Shown here: piece by piece, positions 1 to 12,290 of the stretch
How positions within the stretch are numbered: position 1 is the stretch's first letter
How the letters are laid out: the number at the start of each line of letters is the position of its first letter
Assembly (NCBI GenBank): GCA_933207985.1
Contig: OW240918.1
Coordinates: 20,621,602 to 20,685,601, forward strand
Length of the DNA: 64,000 nucleotides
Source: Pelobates cultripes
Taxonomy: Eukaryota > Chordata > Amphibia > Anura > Pelobatidae
Direction of reading: 5' to 3'
The notes under the pieces: model-generated
The model's input: the letters and a program-made list of their open reading frames with translations, nothing else
What the model was told of the DNA's origin: nothing
The model's database searches: none
Position numbers and translations under genes: made by a program

Positions 1-992
1 GTACATTAATAACCATAATAGTTTTTTTGGCAATTATCCATTCATTTGGTCCATCTTGTCAACTCCAACAAACTCATCAGTGATACACAATAAAGTAACC
101 ACAACCCATAAGTAAGAACGATTTCAAATATACTGAATTACCGACTTCCAACGTTATTGACAGACTGAAAGTTTGGTCCTGTCCCCCCGTTTGCATTTGT
201 ACATTACAATGGTTTTTGTTTGCACTGTGTGTTTTGTTCAAGTACTTATGTTATTACACTAATGAGGTGATGAATGTATTAACCTTTGATACAGGTGACT
301 AACTTCCCCAAATAGCGAACAGAACACTATGTAAATTGCAAACAGACACGCATCATTACCCCGTGTGATATCAAATCTACCTGCCTTTAAAAACGCACAG
401 TATCTAAAGGTCCTGCATTGAAAAGGCTTCTGGGATATCTAAGGAATGCTGGTGTTGACTAGTCTGCGAATGTTTCTTCTTACACTAATTATTTGTTGAT
501 TTTAAAAAAATATCAGAAAAAAAAGGAAATTAAAAAAATAAAAATGACATTTTTAAATCTCCGGATGGGAATCGGGTGCAAAACAAAATAAACGGAAATA
601 ATGGATAGAGACTCAAGAAACATAATTCAATTCTTGCTACCTCTCCAGCCAAAGCATTACCCATTGCTGTAGTGAAAGTGTACTGATGCATTTAGCTTCT
701 CTCTGTATTCTCCTGGGTAAATGAATCAGCTGTAATCTGATAAAAGTAGTGTTTTCTAACATTCCCTTAGCCCACAAGAAGCATGAATAGGACAAGCATG
801 GCGAATGTAAATGCACAGAGACAAATTTGGGTTCCCCCTCTGAGCTACATGAGGAATAGCATGTTTCTTTACATTGGAATCAACAATGATCTAAATTCAC
901 ACAGAGGACATTGTTCTGTTACTGTCTGAGTGTATCCAGTGTTTTTGTCCACACCACCCCCAAAGGGTTAATCTGCCACTGTTACAGAGGAG
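1..992. other. unique AT-rich intron sequence
   Basis: No gene, transposon end or repeat longer than short A runs (about 505-545) was recognised. Confidence 0.6.
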
Positions 993-1205
993 CTACAGAT
1001 CTATCTATCTGTCTGTCTGTCTACATATCTGTTTGTCTGTGTCTGCCTGTCTGTGTCTGTCTGTCCGTCCACATATCTGTCTGTCTGTGTATGTCTATCT
1101 GTCTGGCCGTCCACACATCTGTCTGTCCACATATCTGTTTGTCTGTGTCTGTCTGTCTGTCCGTCCACATATATGTCTGTCTGTCTATCTATCGAATTTA
1201 TCTAT
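993..1205. repeat. (CTGT/CTAT)n imperfect microsatellite
   Basis: A 210-bp tract built from CTGT, CTAT and CCAC/ATAT variants. It creates artefactual Cys/Ser/Val-rich open frames in all three plus-strand frames. Confidence 0.9.
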
Positions 1206-1439
1206 CCAGCCAAACACATCCAATTATTAATTTAGCATTCTTTTTTATTCAATGCAAATTCAATCAAAGGTCAGTCCTACCCCGGTTAACAAATTAAGCA
1301 AACTAATTACTAATTATAGTGACATCGACAAACATTGCTCCAAACCAGTGCAGAGCAGAGATGTATGGGAAAATGAATTAAAAGGTAACTTATTCAGTGT
1401 CACTTTTACATATTTATAGTTTTAAAAATTAGTCAAAAT

Positions 1440-1625
1440 TTATGTCCTGAGGTTGCACCTACAGGGAGCCAGATGTGTGCCTTCTGCATGTGACCTAAGA
1501 TAGGCCTGGAGCAACAACTGGATAATTTCTCGCTCATCCTCCACACCGTCGATCGCGGCGGCTTTGTGAGGTGAGAGAATCTGACAGCGCAAAATCTCCA
1601 GGGCAGAACTTTCCAGTCAAGTGGA
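1440..1625. promoter_or_regulatory. candidate conserved non-coding element
   Basis: A repeat-free stretch with balanced base composition and a local CpG cluster (CCGTCGATCGCGGCGGC about 1547-1563), unusual in the AT-rich surroundings. A CNE is inferred from composition and locus only. Confidence 0.25.
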
Positions 1626-2929
1626 TCAGTGGACTAAAAATCTCTTATGAATAGTCATTAGGCCTTCATTACAAACCCCTCACAACCCAGTTCTCTCTTT
1701 GCAACCAAATGCCTTTTGTCATCTTCACAAGGTGCATCATTTAATTACCAATTGATTTCTTTATATATGACAACATGTCAGATAGCAAAATACAGAGTAT
1801 CTCCCTAAGGGCTAAAAGTCTGTTAACTATCAGCATGCCAGATGAATGCGTTTAGCTAGAAGATCGTTACTCGCTCTGCTGTACAATTACAATATCAGGC
1901 TTTCCTGCATATATCATTAAGGACTAGGAATTCACAATGGCAGAAATAATTTTACTGTATGGTAAGTGGTAACCTGGCTCCGATACTGTCCTTGTAACTA
2001 TGGGTTGCAATCTCAAAACTACATTTCACATTTCACCTAACTTTCTCTACTGAAAAACAAAATGCTCGTGGCCTCTCTATGGTTTCTTAGAGGGTTGGCA
2101 GGTTTAAACCAAATACAACCAAGTTAGATCTTGCACCCATTACTGTGGAAAACAATATGCCGATGGATTTTCCGATTATGCGTATAAGGTATTTATAATC
2201 GAACTGTAAAAAAAACAGCTTGTCAGGGTTTTATTTACTAAATCAGGACCTAAAAAATAAAAAACTAATAACCTCCACCAAAAGACAAAATGTCCAAACT
2301 GGAACATTTGTAAACGCTCATATTTTTCCGTGTTGTTTTTGTTGAATTTTTAATTATCTTATCAGTTCTCTACAGTTCCTGGTTTCAGCTAATAAACCTC
2401 CTGTAATGTCAATGTTTACTTATCCATAATCTTCATTAGTTTACTTTTTATGAATTATTTGCATTCTCTTAATATGAAAGCCCCACTACTTCTGCTCTGT
2501 GTTGTACATTGGACAGGCACATGGGTGGACCAGAAGGGTGTGGTGACAATAGGTTCCTCACCCAAAAGTGGGGCAGATGAGGAACACATAGAATAACCAA
2601 CTGCAAATGATTAGTTCCGTATGAAAAGTAAAAAAGAAAAAGAAAAGAGAGAGAGAGTGAGAAAGAAAGAAAGAAAGAAAGAACGAAGAAAGAAAATTTA
2701 TCTACTTAGATTTTTAGCACCTAAACACATGAATACGTGTGCCTTTCTTCCTACAAATCAGAAAAAGAACGGGGGCGAAAGAGACCTCAAGAGATGTGTC
2801 ACAATATTTTAGCATAACTCCCAACTTGGGATATTTTTTCTTCTCCTCCATAGCATAAAATGTGCATCTCAGACACAGATACCCTTTTGTGTTCTAACAA
2901 ATGTACATATAGAAGAATGTGGCCGGCCG
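1626..2929. other. unique sequence with one purine tract
   Basis: Mostly unique AT-rich DNA. The only structure seen is a GAAA/GA-rich purine tract at 2624-2697. No gene was found. Confidence 0.6.
2624..2697. repeat. GAAA/GA purine-rich tract
   Basis: Almost pure A/G for over 70 bp, with a (GAAA)n core. It encodes a meaningless Lys/Arg-rich frame. Confidence 0.85.
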
Positions 2930-3385
2930 TAGTCTTGGCTCACACACAAACTCTTCCTCACACTGCAGCCTGATAATCAAGTCAGCATTGCCTTAATAAG
3001 CTGAATAATAGGGGAATTTTAAATGTGCGCAGGGCTATTATTTCATAACAATAAAATCCCAAACTGAGGAGAGCAGAGCAGCCCTGGAAGTGGGCGTTAC
3101 AATATAATGAGAGCAGTGTTGTAGTTGTACATTCCATTGTGCAGCAGAAATGCCCATTCTCTCCGACACAGAAGCCACATTATCCACGACTCCAAAGGGT
3201 TCTCAGAGAATTGATGTGACTGGTGGTGATACAACCTGGCACCAAAACGAGCTGAAAGCTGACATTATACTCTAGGATGTTCTGCAGGTGTGCAGGCCTA
3301 CCAACGGGCACTAGTTACATATTTTCCTGCCGAGCGACAATTAAAGTTGCCAAAATAATTGCCAGTTTCTTAATCCCTCTCTAAC
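2930..3385. promoter_or_regulatory. candidate conserved non-coding element
   Basis: About 450 bp of balanced, non-repetitive sequence without transposon marks, containing E-box-like CAGGTG (about 3285) and several AATTA/ATAA homeodomain-type cores. The CNE call is inference from composition and locus. A cross-species alignment would decide it. Confidence 0.35.
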
Positions 3386-3648
3386 AAGACAGAGATAAGA
3401 GCGATTTCTATTTTTCACTGGTGGGTTCAAAAGTGTTAGTGAATATTTAATTTTTAATTTTTTTATATCACTCTTAAATAAAACAAGACCCTTCTGGAAT
3501 GTGCTCATTCTAAAAATAAATACATTAATAAATAATTAGACAGAAGTAAAAAAACATCATTTATACTTTGGGTATATTTTGCTCATTGATATTGTTAATT
3601 ATAAATCTCTGCAGTGTAAAATGTCAATTTAGTGAATTTGAAACCATA

Positions 3649-4875
3649 GGGTCTATTCACTAATTTACAAATTGCTGGTGTAATTTGGATTACTTAATTT
3701 GTCTAATTTATCCGAAATTCGGTTGTTCAAATTCTCCAGTGGTTCACTCTGTTCTCTAACAACCCAATGCTAACCAAATTGAGCCAAGGAGGTCCCTGCT
3801 ACTGGGTCATTAATATCATGGCGGAATTTGGTTTCAAGGGATACTGTAGCAATGATTCTCGGTACAAGGATTCTTTGTCTATGACTACCCAACACTCTTG
3901 GTTATTGTGATCTGACTATGCACTCATAGCAACTGCATACAGCTATTTTTTTTATGGCCATAAAATACTTTTAATGATCATCCCTTTGCAGGTCCACACA
4001 TTATGCATAGTACTTAATTAGTGGACATAAGTACATGTTCCTGATTGTGTAATCCTACATACAATACTGTGCCCTGATCAGTCCCTTCACACCTTTGTAT
4101 AGGCATACACCAGTGTACCCTGTACTGTAATGTATACTGATTGGGCAAACCTGTGATTAGACAGACACATACATGAACTGTCCAGTGATCAGCCTCTGTG
4201 GGGAAGCCCATGAACACACTGGCCCCATTAGCTACACAAGACACCAGTCTGTGTCTTCAAGGGATGAAGACAGAGCAGGGTGGACTTACCTGCCAGTGTG
4301 TATGATAGGATAGTGAGAATTTGCAATCAGAGACAAACTTAATTGTATGCAGTTCTACAGACAAATTGACAGAGCAAGATTAACCAAAAGGGGAATTTAG
4401 GCAGCCGCCTAGGATCCAGAGATTACACAGGGCACTGGGACCATGAATTTTCTTGGTCCTTCCTATGTTAAATATGAAGGGAGGCCCTATCGCCCATGGG
4501 ATAATAAGTCTTCTCTGCATATGTAGCCCTGAGTCAGTTCTAGGCAGAGGCCACTTAAGACTGCTGATGTGGGGTAATTATTTAAGGAAAAGGAATGAGA
4601 AGATATGACAACTGCAACTACAGAGACCACACTAAGGAGTGGATAAGATAAGATGTTTAAGGTGCATTCCCGCTTCTGTATCGGGGAATTGTAACAATGT
4701 CACCAGTTTGGTTGCAGTTTCATCTATTTGTGAGTGGGTGATTCAGGAATGTTATATGGAGATTCACCTGATTTCAACAGAGAGCTTAAATGTAACAAAC
4801 TGCAATTAAGTGACTAAGATAAATACTATTCAATTGCCGTTCAGTTATCAGTTGGCATTTAGTGAATAAGCTCCC
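3649..4875. mobile_element. possible DNA transposon remnant with inverted ends
   Basis: The left end GGGTCTATTCACTAA (3649-3663) and right end TTTAGTGAATAAGCTCCC (4858-4875) are imperfect inverted copies of one terminus, giving a 1.23-kb unit. No transposase frame is present. The ends could instead belong to two separate short copies of the same family. Related ends occur at 12385. Confidence 0.35.
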
Positions 4876-5673
4876 AAGTAATATCAATTCGATAAAAAGA
4901 AAAAAACATGAAACTTGAAAACAAAGCATAATAAAAGAAATCAAAAAAAAAAAAAAAAAAAGAAGTAAGATATTTTAGATTCCGGTCGTGGAAATAAAGA
5001 TTCTGAGCCAATTTACTATCCCAACTCATCATCTATATTTAAAAGAATTGAATTCTGAAAAAACTTCCAGCATGTGCAAAACACATTTTCTCACATTTAC
5101 CCACATTTCTTCCATGTGCGAAAAAAAAGGAAATAATACGTAGCTATATATATATATAGCGCCATCACTGCTCTAGAGAATGTTGTGCAATTCTGCCCTT
5201 TAGCATCACCTATTTTTTTTATTTATTTCTCCTTCAAATCAGATACATATTGCGTGTCTCCTTCATATCATGTTAAATATAATTTCTGCCGTGCAGTATT
5301 TACATTGTGTTTTAGCAACAGTAACCAGAACTGCATTGTACCAGTTTTCCTGTATGTTTAATCTGATGACTAGATTGAGACCTGATATTGATAGCTATTT
5401 ATGGGATACTTCTATAGATCATAAATGGTTATGAAGAAGATATAGGTAACAGTGCACATGCAAAATTTGCAACATGGCAGTAAGACTGCACAATGGTCAC
5501 ATAAACTGAGCACCATGCAGTGGCCTGCCATTATCGGCAAGCCACTGACGGTTACCCTGATTTTCAGACACTTCCATCTGCTTTTTTTAAAATGGTTTTT
5601 GTCCCTCTTTTTGGGCTTCAATTATCCTATTTCTGCCTGTGGACAAAAGGGAGTAGAACATAGCTACACAGAA

Positions 5674-5719
5674 TATCTATCTATCTATCTATCTATCTAT
5701 CTCTCTCTCTCTCTCTCTC
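5674..5719. repeat. (CTAT)n(CT)n microsatellite
   Basis: Compound tetranucleotide then dinucleotide run. Confidence 0.95.
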
Positions 5720-7212
5720 GATGACTGAAGATGTAGTATCTGGCCAGTACTTAATAGCACAGTCACAGGTGGCAGTACTCAAGCAGAGTCCCTCTCTGGG
5801 CTTGTATCTATAGCATTTTTTTTATTTATTTTTTTTATGCACAGACTCGAATGACTTCAATGTTATGACTGGGGAATGGCATGAACAACAGGTGCTACAT
5901 TCTGGATCTGTTTAGATATGGGAGTAATTTTTATGTCAGTCAGAGTGTACTTGAACTACAGTTAATGTTTTCTACTCACTGCAGACACGTTGTTGGTGAT
6001 AGAAATTTTAACTTTTTGTTTCATGTGTCACTTGCTAGCCACTGGCCTCCAACTTTGCACAAGACACCTAGAAATCTCTACAATTTTTAATAAAAATATT
6101 ACTCTCTCTGTTCGGCCCACATGCATGTCTCACTGAGTTAGGGTATTCCTAAACAAGAGTCCTACGTCATCTTCTCTGGATGTCATAACCAAAGTACTGA
6201 TTAATGCCACAACTGGGTCTGGAAGAAAAGATACATTTATGAACATATCAGAGACCACGGGCCATTATCTAGTGTCGGTAGAGTCATGAACTCTTGTCAT
6301 TTGTACCCTATTCTCTGAGAGGTTGTCTACATCCAGGAGTCAAGGAGGTTGACAGCTAAGCAGCTATCCTCTTTCTGTAAAACAATAAATGCAGTAAAAT
6401 ATAAAGTGGGCTTATGGGGTTCTACGAGCGATGCTATGTAAAATCTTTTAAACATCTCGAGATTGTAGGAACACAACTCTAAACACTGTCAGACAGAATA
6501 ACAGTGCAATCCAAGGTCAATTACTGGAAAACTATAAAGGGAAACAGAAAAACTAGTAACATTCATTAGAGACAGCTGACAGCTCAAGGTCAGACATCCC
6601 GTCTTTAACACTTCAGCTGCTGTAAATTGGAACTCAACTTGTTCAACACCAACATTCTCAGCTATTTGATAGGGATTGCAGTTTGAACAGAAAGCATGCC
6701 AGCAACTGATTAATACAGTTAGGACATCTGCTTGAAATACTGTATCTTACAAAGAATAAAAAAAAAAACTTTCTTAGTCATTTCTATCATGAGCTATAAT
6801 TAAGTTTATATCAGATTTGTACACTGAAAACATTAAAGGAAAACAAACAAACAAAAAAAAAACCTTACTTCCGGCAACTTATTTCCCAAAATTGGCAAAA
6901 AAAACCAAAAAAAACAATTGTGTACAATGTGAAATGTTCAATTTATATTTACTGGCATGATTAGTCACTTATTCATTTCCTGATTATTTTAGGTTATCAT
7001 TATCTATCAGTTACAGTAAGACAAAATAACAAAAAAAGAAGAGTTCACGAAGGTCACTGGAAATAATAGGAGTCCAAATTTATCATTATTTTTTATTTAA
7101 TTAACTGGACGGATTTTAGTTTGTAAGACAAAGCATTATAAAGATAAGACACCTACCTGTGTGTAAGTGTGCTTTGGAGAAATTATATAAGGCAGAGGAG
7201 GACAAATAGTAG

Positions 7213-7260
7213 AACTCCAGTTGTTGCAGAACTACCATTCCCATGATGCTTTGCCACCAG
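7213..7260. mobile_element. hAT-type MITE fragment
   Basis: The stretch around GAACTACCATTCCCATGATG followed by CTTTGCC resembles the GAACTACAACTCCCATGAT-type core in the complete hAT-like element at 18446-18570. Neither end nor a target duplication is visible. Confidence 0.4.
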
Positions 7261-8941
7261 ACAAAGTATCATCGGCTTTGCAATTCTGTAACAGCGGGGG
7301 TTATACTGACAGAACATTCTGTGTATTAAATGTTTGTTTATTACACTACAAGCCTGTCCCTCTATGTTTTGTTTGAAGGTAATCAGTGGTTCTGCAGGGT
7401 GTCTCTGGTTACCAACAAATGTAAGGTCAGTCAAGTTTGCTACATCTGAGAAAGGACTTGTAGCTCAGTAATATGTTCTATTGTTCCATCACACTGTTGT
7501 TGTTGTTTTTTTCTTCACTGTATTACACAATTGTTATCCTTTTTTTTCCTTTCAGTACCCGACCTGTCTGTGTGTATGTACGATTAACACTATATATTTT
7601 AAATCTTTGACATTTTAGTAAGTAAAACAATATTGCATATAGCAAAGAGGAAACAACATTGTACTAACCTGTTAACAGGGTAGATTTTTTAAACAATTGC
7701 ATACAGAGAAACCCATGTGAATTTATCTTTGTGACTATTTGTTATCTTGTATCAATTCACCTTGTACTCAGTCTTTCTGTAGATTTCCTTTCACACAGTG
7801 ATATTTGTTATAAATGTTATGCCTTTGTCTTAAAGTTGGTCCTCAGAAAGATGACATCAGCTTAGAAAACAATAAAGTGGCTGTAATATTGTCTCGGGAG
7901 AGCTGTAACATTTACTTTGTTGCAGTAAAATTCAATTTAAAAAAAAAAAAAAACACCCTACAGGAATGATGCTTGCTTATTAACCCTGCCCTATCCAGTT
8001 AAACATCATGATTGTACTCAGAATGTAGGTCACTGCGTAGGAACCATAAGTTGCTTTTTGTGTTAAATAATCCATCTAAGCTGCTTTTCTTTTCTCACAA
8101 CATGGCTATGCCCCCCTTTTCACTAGAAGAGAGTAATGATTCTATAATGTCTGCATTTATGGTGCTCAGTGTTGGGGTGTTCGTTTTAAGGAGTCAATTT
8201 TAAATGTTAAAGTTCCTGCCCTTCATATTAAATTTGAATCATTGGAAAAATCGTGTAAACTGCAAAATGTTAAACATTGACGTAGAACATTTGTTTCCAT
8301 GGTGACTGCACAACAGTTAGAACTGTGTTAGAACTTTGCTCCAGAAATGATCATTATACATTTAGCCCATTAACTATCTTTGTTCTGAAGCATTAAAATG
8401 AATTTACGCATAATATACCAATACAAAAGAAACAAATAATTTCTGTGATTGTTTTTAATATAATCAGATTTTTGACTACAGATAGGGCGACGAAAACCTC
8501 AAATCAAAATTTCAAATTGCTAATTTTGACTCAAACAGGTATCATGACTCTGTCATCTGAAGCGATCTCTCGAACTGGATGTACCATAGTTTGAAAAGTC
8601 AACCTCAGAATTATCTTGTGGTCACCATTCAAAATATATCGCTAGTCTATCTGAGAAGGATTATCATATTTGTCTAATGCTTAGCTTTATATTTATGGAA
8701 GCAGCTGCCATAGCTATTGAGTAAGCGAGCCCACCTTTGAGTGGGCGGAGGTCAGTTCTCTTTATTGTTTAAGGAAAAAACAATATGTGATCTGCTACAT
8801 ATTAACCTTAGAATAGCAAGTCAATGTATTTTACGAGATTCCTGGCATCATTCAAAATGTAGGAGGTTGTCACAAGCTTGTCTAAGCAAGAAAGATTGTA
8901 TGCAGGGCCACATGTATAAACAAGTAAATATTGGGCTAATA

Positions 8942-9341
8942 TTTAAAGGGACACCAGAACTACTACAGCTTAATACAGTGGTTCTGGTGTCTATAGCATG
9001 TCCCTACAGGCTTTTCAATTCATAGAAAAGGCAGTGTTTACATTACTGCCTAGTAATTCCTCTGGTGACAATCACTCAGATGGCCATTAAAGGTGCTTCA
9101 TGTTGAATGTTCATTCAATGCATCTCTTAAGGAGATTCTGATTGGCGCAGCGCTGTGTTTTGCCATACGTGCACAAAAGCCTCCCAAATTCTCAGCCACG
9201 GAGACGTGGTACCGGTATTGTGTAGAAAAAAAGAGAAAAATCACCTTTCCAGATCAATCGAAGGGGGGCCATGGACCTAAACACTCACACAAGCACTTTA
9301 GTGTTATATACATATGAATTACACTATAGTGTGCCTTTAAA
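8942..9341. mobile_element. non-autonomous DNA transposon (MITE), about 400 bp
   Basis: Left TTTAAAGGGACAC (8942-8954) and right GTGTGCCTTTAAA (9329-9341) are inverted repeats differing at one base. There is no transposase frame. TTTAAAGGGACAC-ended elements are common in frog genomes (established knowledge, family name not assigned). Related sequences are at 25699 and 29127 in this window. Confidence 0.75.
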
Positions 9342-11859
9342 CAGGGGCAGTTCACACGCAGACTATTTTGGTGTCCATGGAGATAGAGTGAGAGATAGGT
9401 AGGTAGGTAGATAGATAGATAGATACTAACTCAATGACTTTTTCTAACCTTTACAACTAGCTTTAACAATTTTATTCACTACAACCTACGTTTGTGCTGA
9501 ATGTCTTTCCAAGTAAAAGGTGTTGGCTGTTCGTTTTAACCTTTCCAGTTCTGCGTAGGTTAAAGGTTGGGGTAAGGTTTTTTATTTTATTTTTTGCTTT
9601 TTTTATCGAGAAAGGGAGACAGATCAAACACCTCTATAGAACAAAAGGTTGTGTCGGGGGGGTACTCAATCACAAACCTCCATCAACAAGAGATATTCCA
9701 ACCTTCAGAGCAGTTACCCGGGCAGCGTGGCAAAACATCTCCGACACGAAGAGAACAAAAGCAGTAGGGACAGAGGTAGGTATTGTTATACATTAACCTC
9801 TCCCTCCCCCCCACATAATGCTCTGCATAAGATCTTAGAGAGAATAATAGAAGACGGAGCTAAGGAGAAGTGACCATGTGTGCTTTCAGACCTCCTGTGT
9901 GTGACCAGCTGATACTCTGCAAAGTTTACCTGATGAATGTCAATGCAATGGAAATGAGTTAACTTGTTCCTCACTGTAGGTTCACACAATTAACTGCATT
10001 GAAATGGCCTTATAGTATAGCATAATCAAGGGGGAAAAAAAGTATAGTCCTGGGAGAAATCTTATACTATAATCTGGAGACAACTGTACACCTCGATCAA
10101 CACAAAAGATTTCGAAAGTAGGACAACCAGCCTTTTAACTTCCCTCCCACTCAAAGAGGAAATAATCGTATTATTATCCAATAAATGAGCTTGAATTGAG
10201 CAACCTGAAAACCAGAAAGATTTGTTACCATACAGGTTTCTACCATACCTGTCTGTGCATTATGAGTCAGTGCACAACTGATACAAAGTATCTTATTCCC
10301 ACCACTTGGTTCCGAAAACGTAAACGTACTAACCACAGCAGATGTTACTCAGTTAAATATAATCACACACACAACTAAAATTAAAACATTTATCAATTTC
10401 ACTTCACACTGCTAATCTCTTTTATCATTTCAATAGGTCCAAAGACATTCATGTAGACAGTGGTATTGTATCTAGTCCCTGAAGAAGAAATTCCAGCCCG
10501 TGTCTACCCAACAATCCTATCCTTAAACGCCCTTTTCTGATATGGTATGTCCTACTGATTTAGCATCAGGAGGGTTCTGTAGCGCTATTTAATATAAATT
10601 GACAAGATGCTCTATGCTGGCATAGGATCTTAAAGAATAAGATTGTGAAGAAGGTTTAAACACCTAATGGCATTGTAACAGAAAGTTAGTTGAGGTTAAA
10701 ATTTAGGCCTATAAAGGTGTCTAAATTAACACATTTGTTCCTTCGAAAATCATTTATGTTCCAGACAGGACCTCTAATGAAATACCTAGTCAGCATGGCA
10801 GCAAGAGGGTTATAAAGGAGTGCTGAAGAAGAGGTATATTATTTCAGCTGCAAGAACAGCAAAGCTTTTGGATGAGACTGATTGATTAAGACCAGATGGA
10901 TGGCCACACATAGGTGTGACAAAAACAGAAACACATTGTAGACATTCCATACATTGTCCTCATATAGCTGAGGAGGTGGATGGTCCTATGACTACTTTAT
11001 ATACCTCCTGATGAGCTGAAGAATTGAAGAATGTTAATGACACACTAACTCTTCTTCTCCTTCATTCTGGTGACACCGAGGCTGCAATGAATCTTTCTAG
11101 AACTTTTCTATGGCAAGATTGTTGGAGTCTATTTGCTACAAAGTTGTCCTGTGTTGATAAGCAAACGGCAGAATATAGGCCATAATAGACAAAGTGGATT
11201 TAGGATCCCTCCCAGACAACTTAAGCTTCAGTTCTGCAATTCAGAAGTAAGGTTGAGCGAAGCCACTGTTTAGTGGATAAATCCTTAGTGTAAATGGGAT
11301 CACAGAATCTCTGTAAGGTAATATAGGACAAATATATTAAACTGTGCTCTTTACCAATTTGATTGTTATGTTCCATCTTTGCTCTTTAAATAATATACCT
11401 CCACATGATAGCTACATGGTTTATGCATGATGATGTGTCAGATATAAGAGAAGAAGGTTTTCTTAGGAAAATAAAAGTGAAGTAGCTTCAAATGTTTTAT
11501 GAAGTAATATTTGTTTACATAATGAAACATTTCGCTCTTATTCTGATTGCTTTCAAGGGGAGAACCCAGGACAGCTAAGTACATAATATGCATCCATCAA
11601 GTCTAAACAATGTGACATTGATAACGGACAAAGAAAAATTAAAAACTGTATCAGCTGCCTTTTAACTGTTGAAGTGATGTGAGCTGATTCAAGGCATGGA
11701 AGCCTCTCTGCTCTTTTTATTTTTTTTAAATTTTTTCCCAAGAGCATTTCTTATTAGCATTTTCCCTGGGAACGAACAAGCTCACACAGCAGACAATCGA
11801 TTATTATTATTTTTTTTAAAGTCAACTTCACCACCTGCAGCATTTCGATTCTCTTGTTG
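9342..11859. other. intron stretch, one microsatellite
   Basis: A (TAGG)n(TAGA)n run is at 9393-9424. A GCGCTATTTAATATAAA repeat-tail remnant occurs near 10581. Otherwise unique sequence with no recognisable gene. Confidence 0.6.
9393..9424. repeat. (TAGG)n(TAGA)n microsatellite
   Basis: About 32 bp of tetranucleotide repeat. Confidence 0.9.
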
Positions 11860-12290
11860 CTAATGTTTTACTTAGAACGAGGGCAAAGGTTTATCCAGGA
11901 ATAGGATGCTATATCTTGCCGGCCCCCCTTGTCTTTTTTTGGTATCCTTCTTAAAGCTTAGTCACACCCAGCATGATATTTTCACTAGTGTTCTCTCACG
12001 CAGGTCTAAGCCGTTACCTACTTGTTATAAAACCTCTCCAGCTTCACTACCGAGTGTGTGCTAAGAGTGCTGTGATTGGCGTGTTTGGCAGTAAAACTCA
12101 TCCACGGCTTCTTAACTACAAGGGGGCATTAGAGGGTAGAGCTCCTATAAACTTCCTTACCCCTCCTTCACCCCTGGCTGAGGCTGTTTTATACTAAATA
12201 AATGAAGGCAGGCGTGACTGTCTCTGTCTCAATGGCCCAGCCAGCAGCCTGAATATAAACACTTTATAGAGAGAGGGATTGACTGACCTC
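11860..12290. promoter_or_regulatory. candidate conserved non-coding element
   Basis: A GC-richer, repeat-free 430-bp stretch with GATTGGC (about 12073, inverted CCAAT-like) and TATAAAC/ATAAATAAA motifs. The call rests on composition and locus only. Confidence 0.3.

Larger units (their letters stand above)
4876..8941. other. intron stretch with minor simple repeats
   Basis: Contains a 19-base poly-A (about 4943), a perfect 18-bp TA-rich palindrome (5143-5160), a microsatellite (5674-5719), several T or A runs (5812, 6758, 6846, 7500) and a short hAT-like fragment (7213-7260). The rest is unique with no gene. Confidence 0.6.

Noticed and set aside
911..1297. 128-codon open frame rich in Cys, Ser and Val
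   Set aside because: It is made by the CTGT/CTAT microsatellite; all three frames stay open with repetitive peptides.
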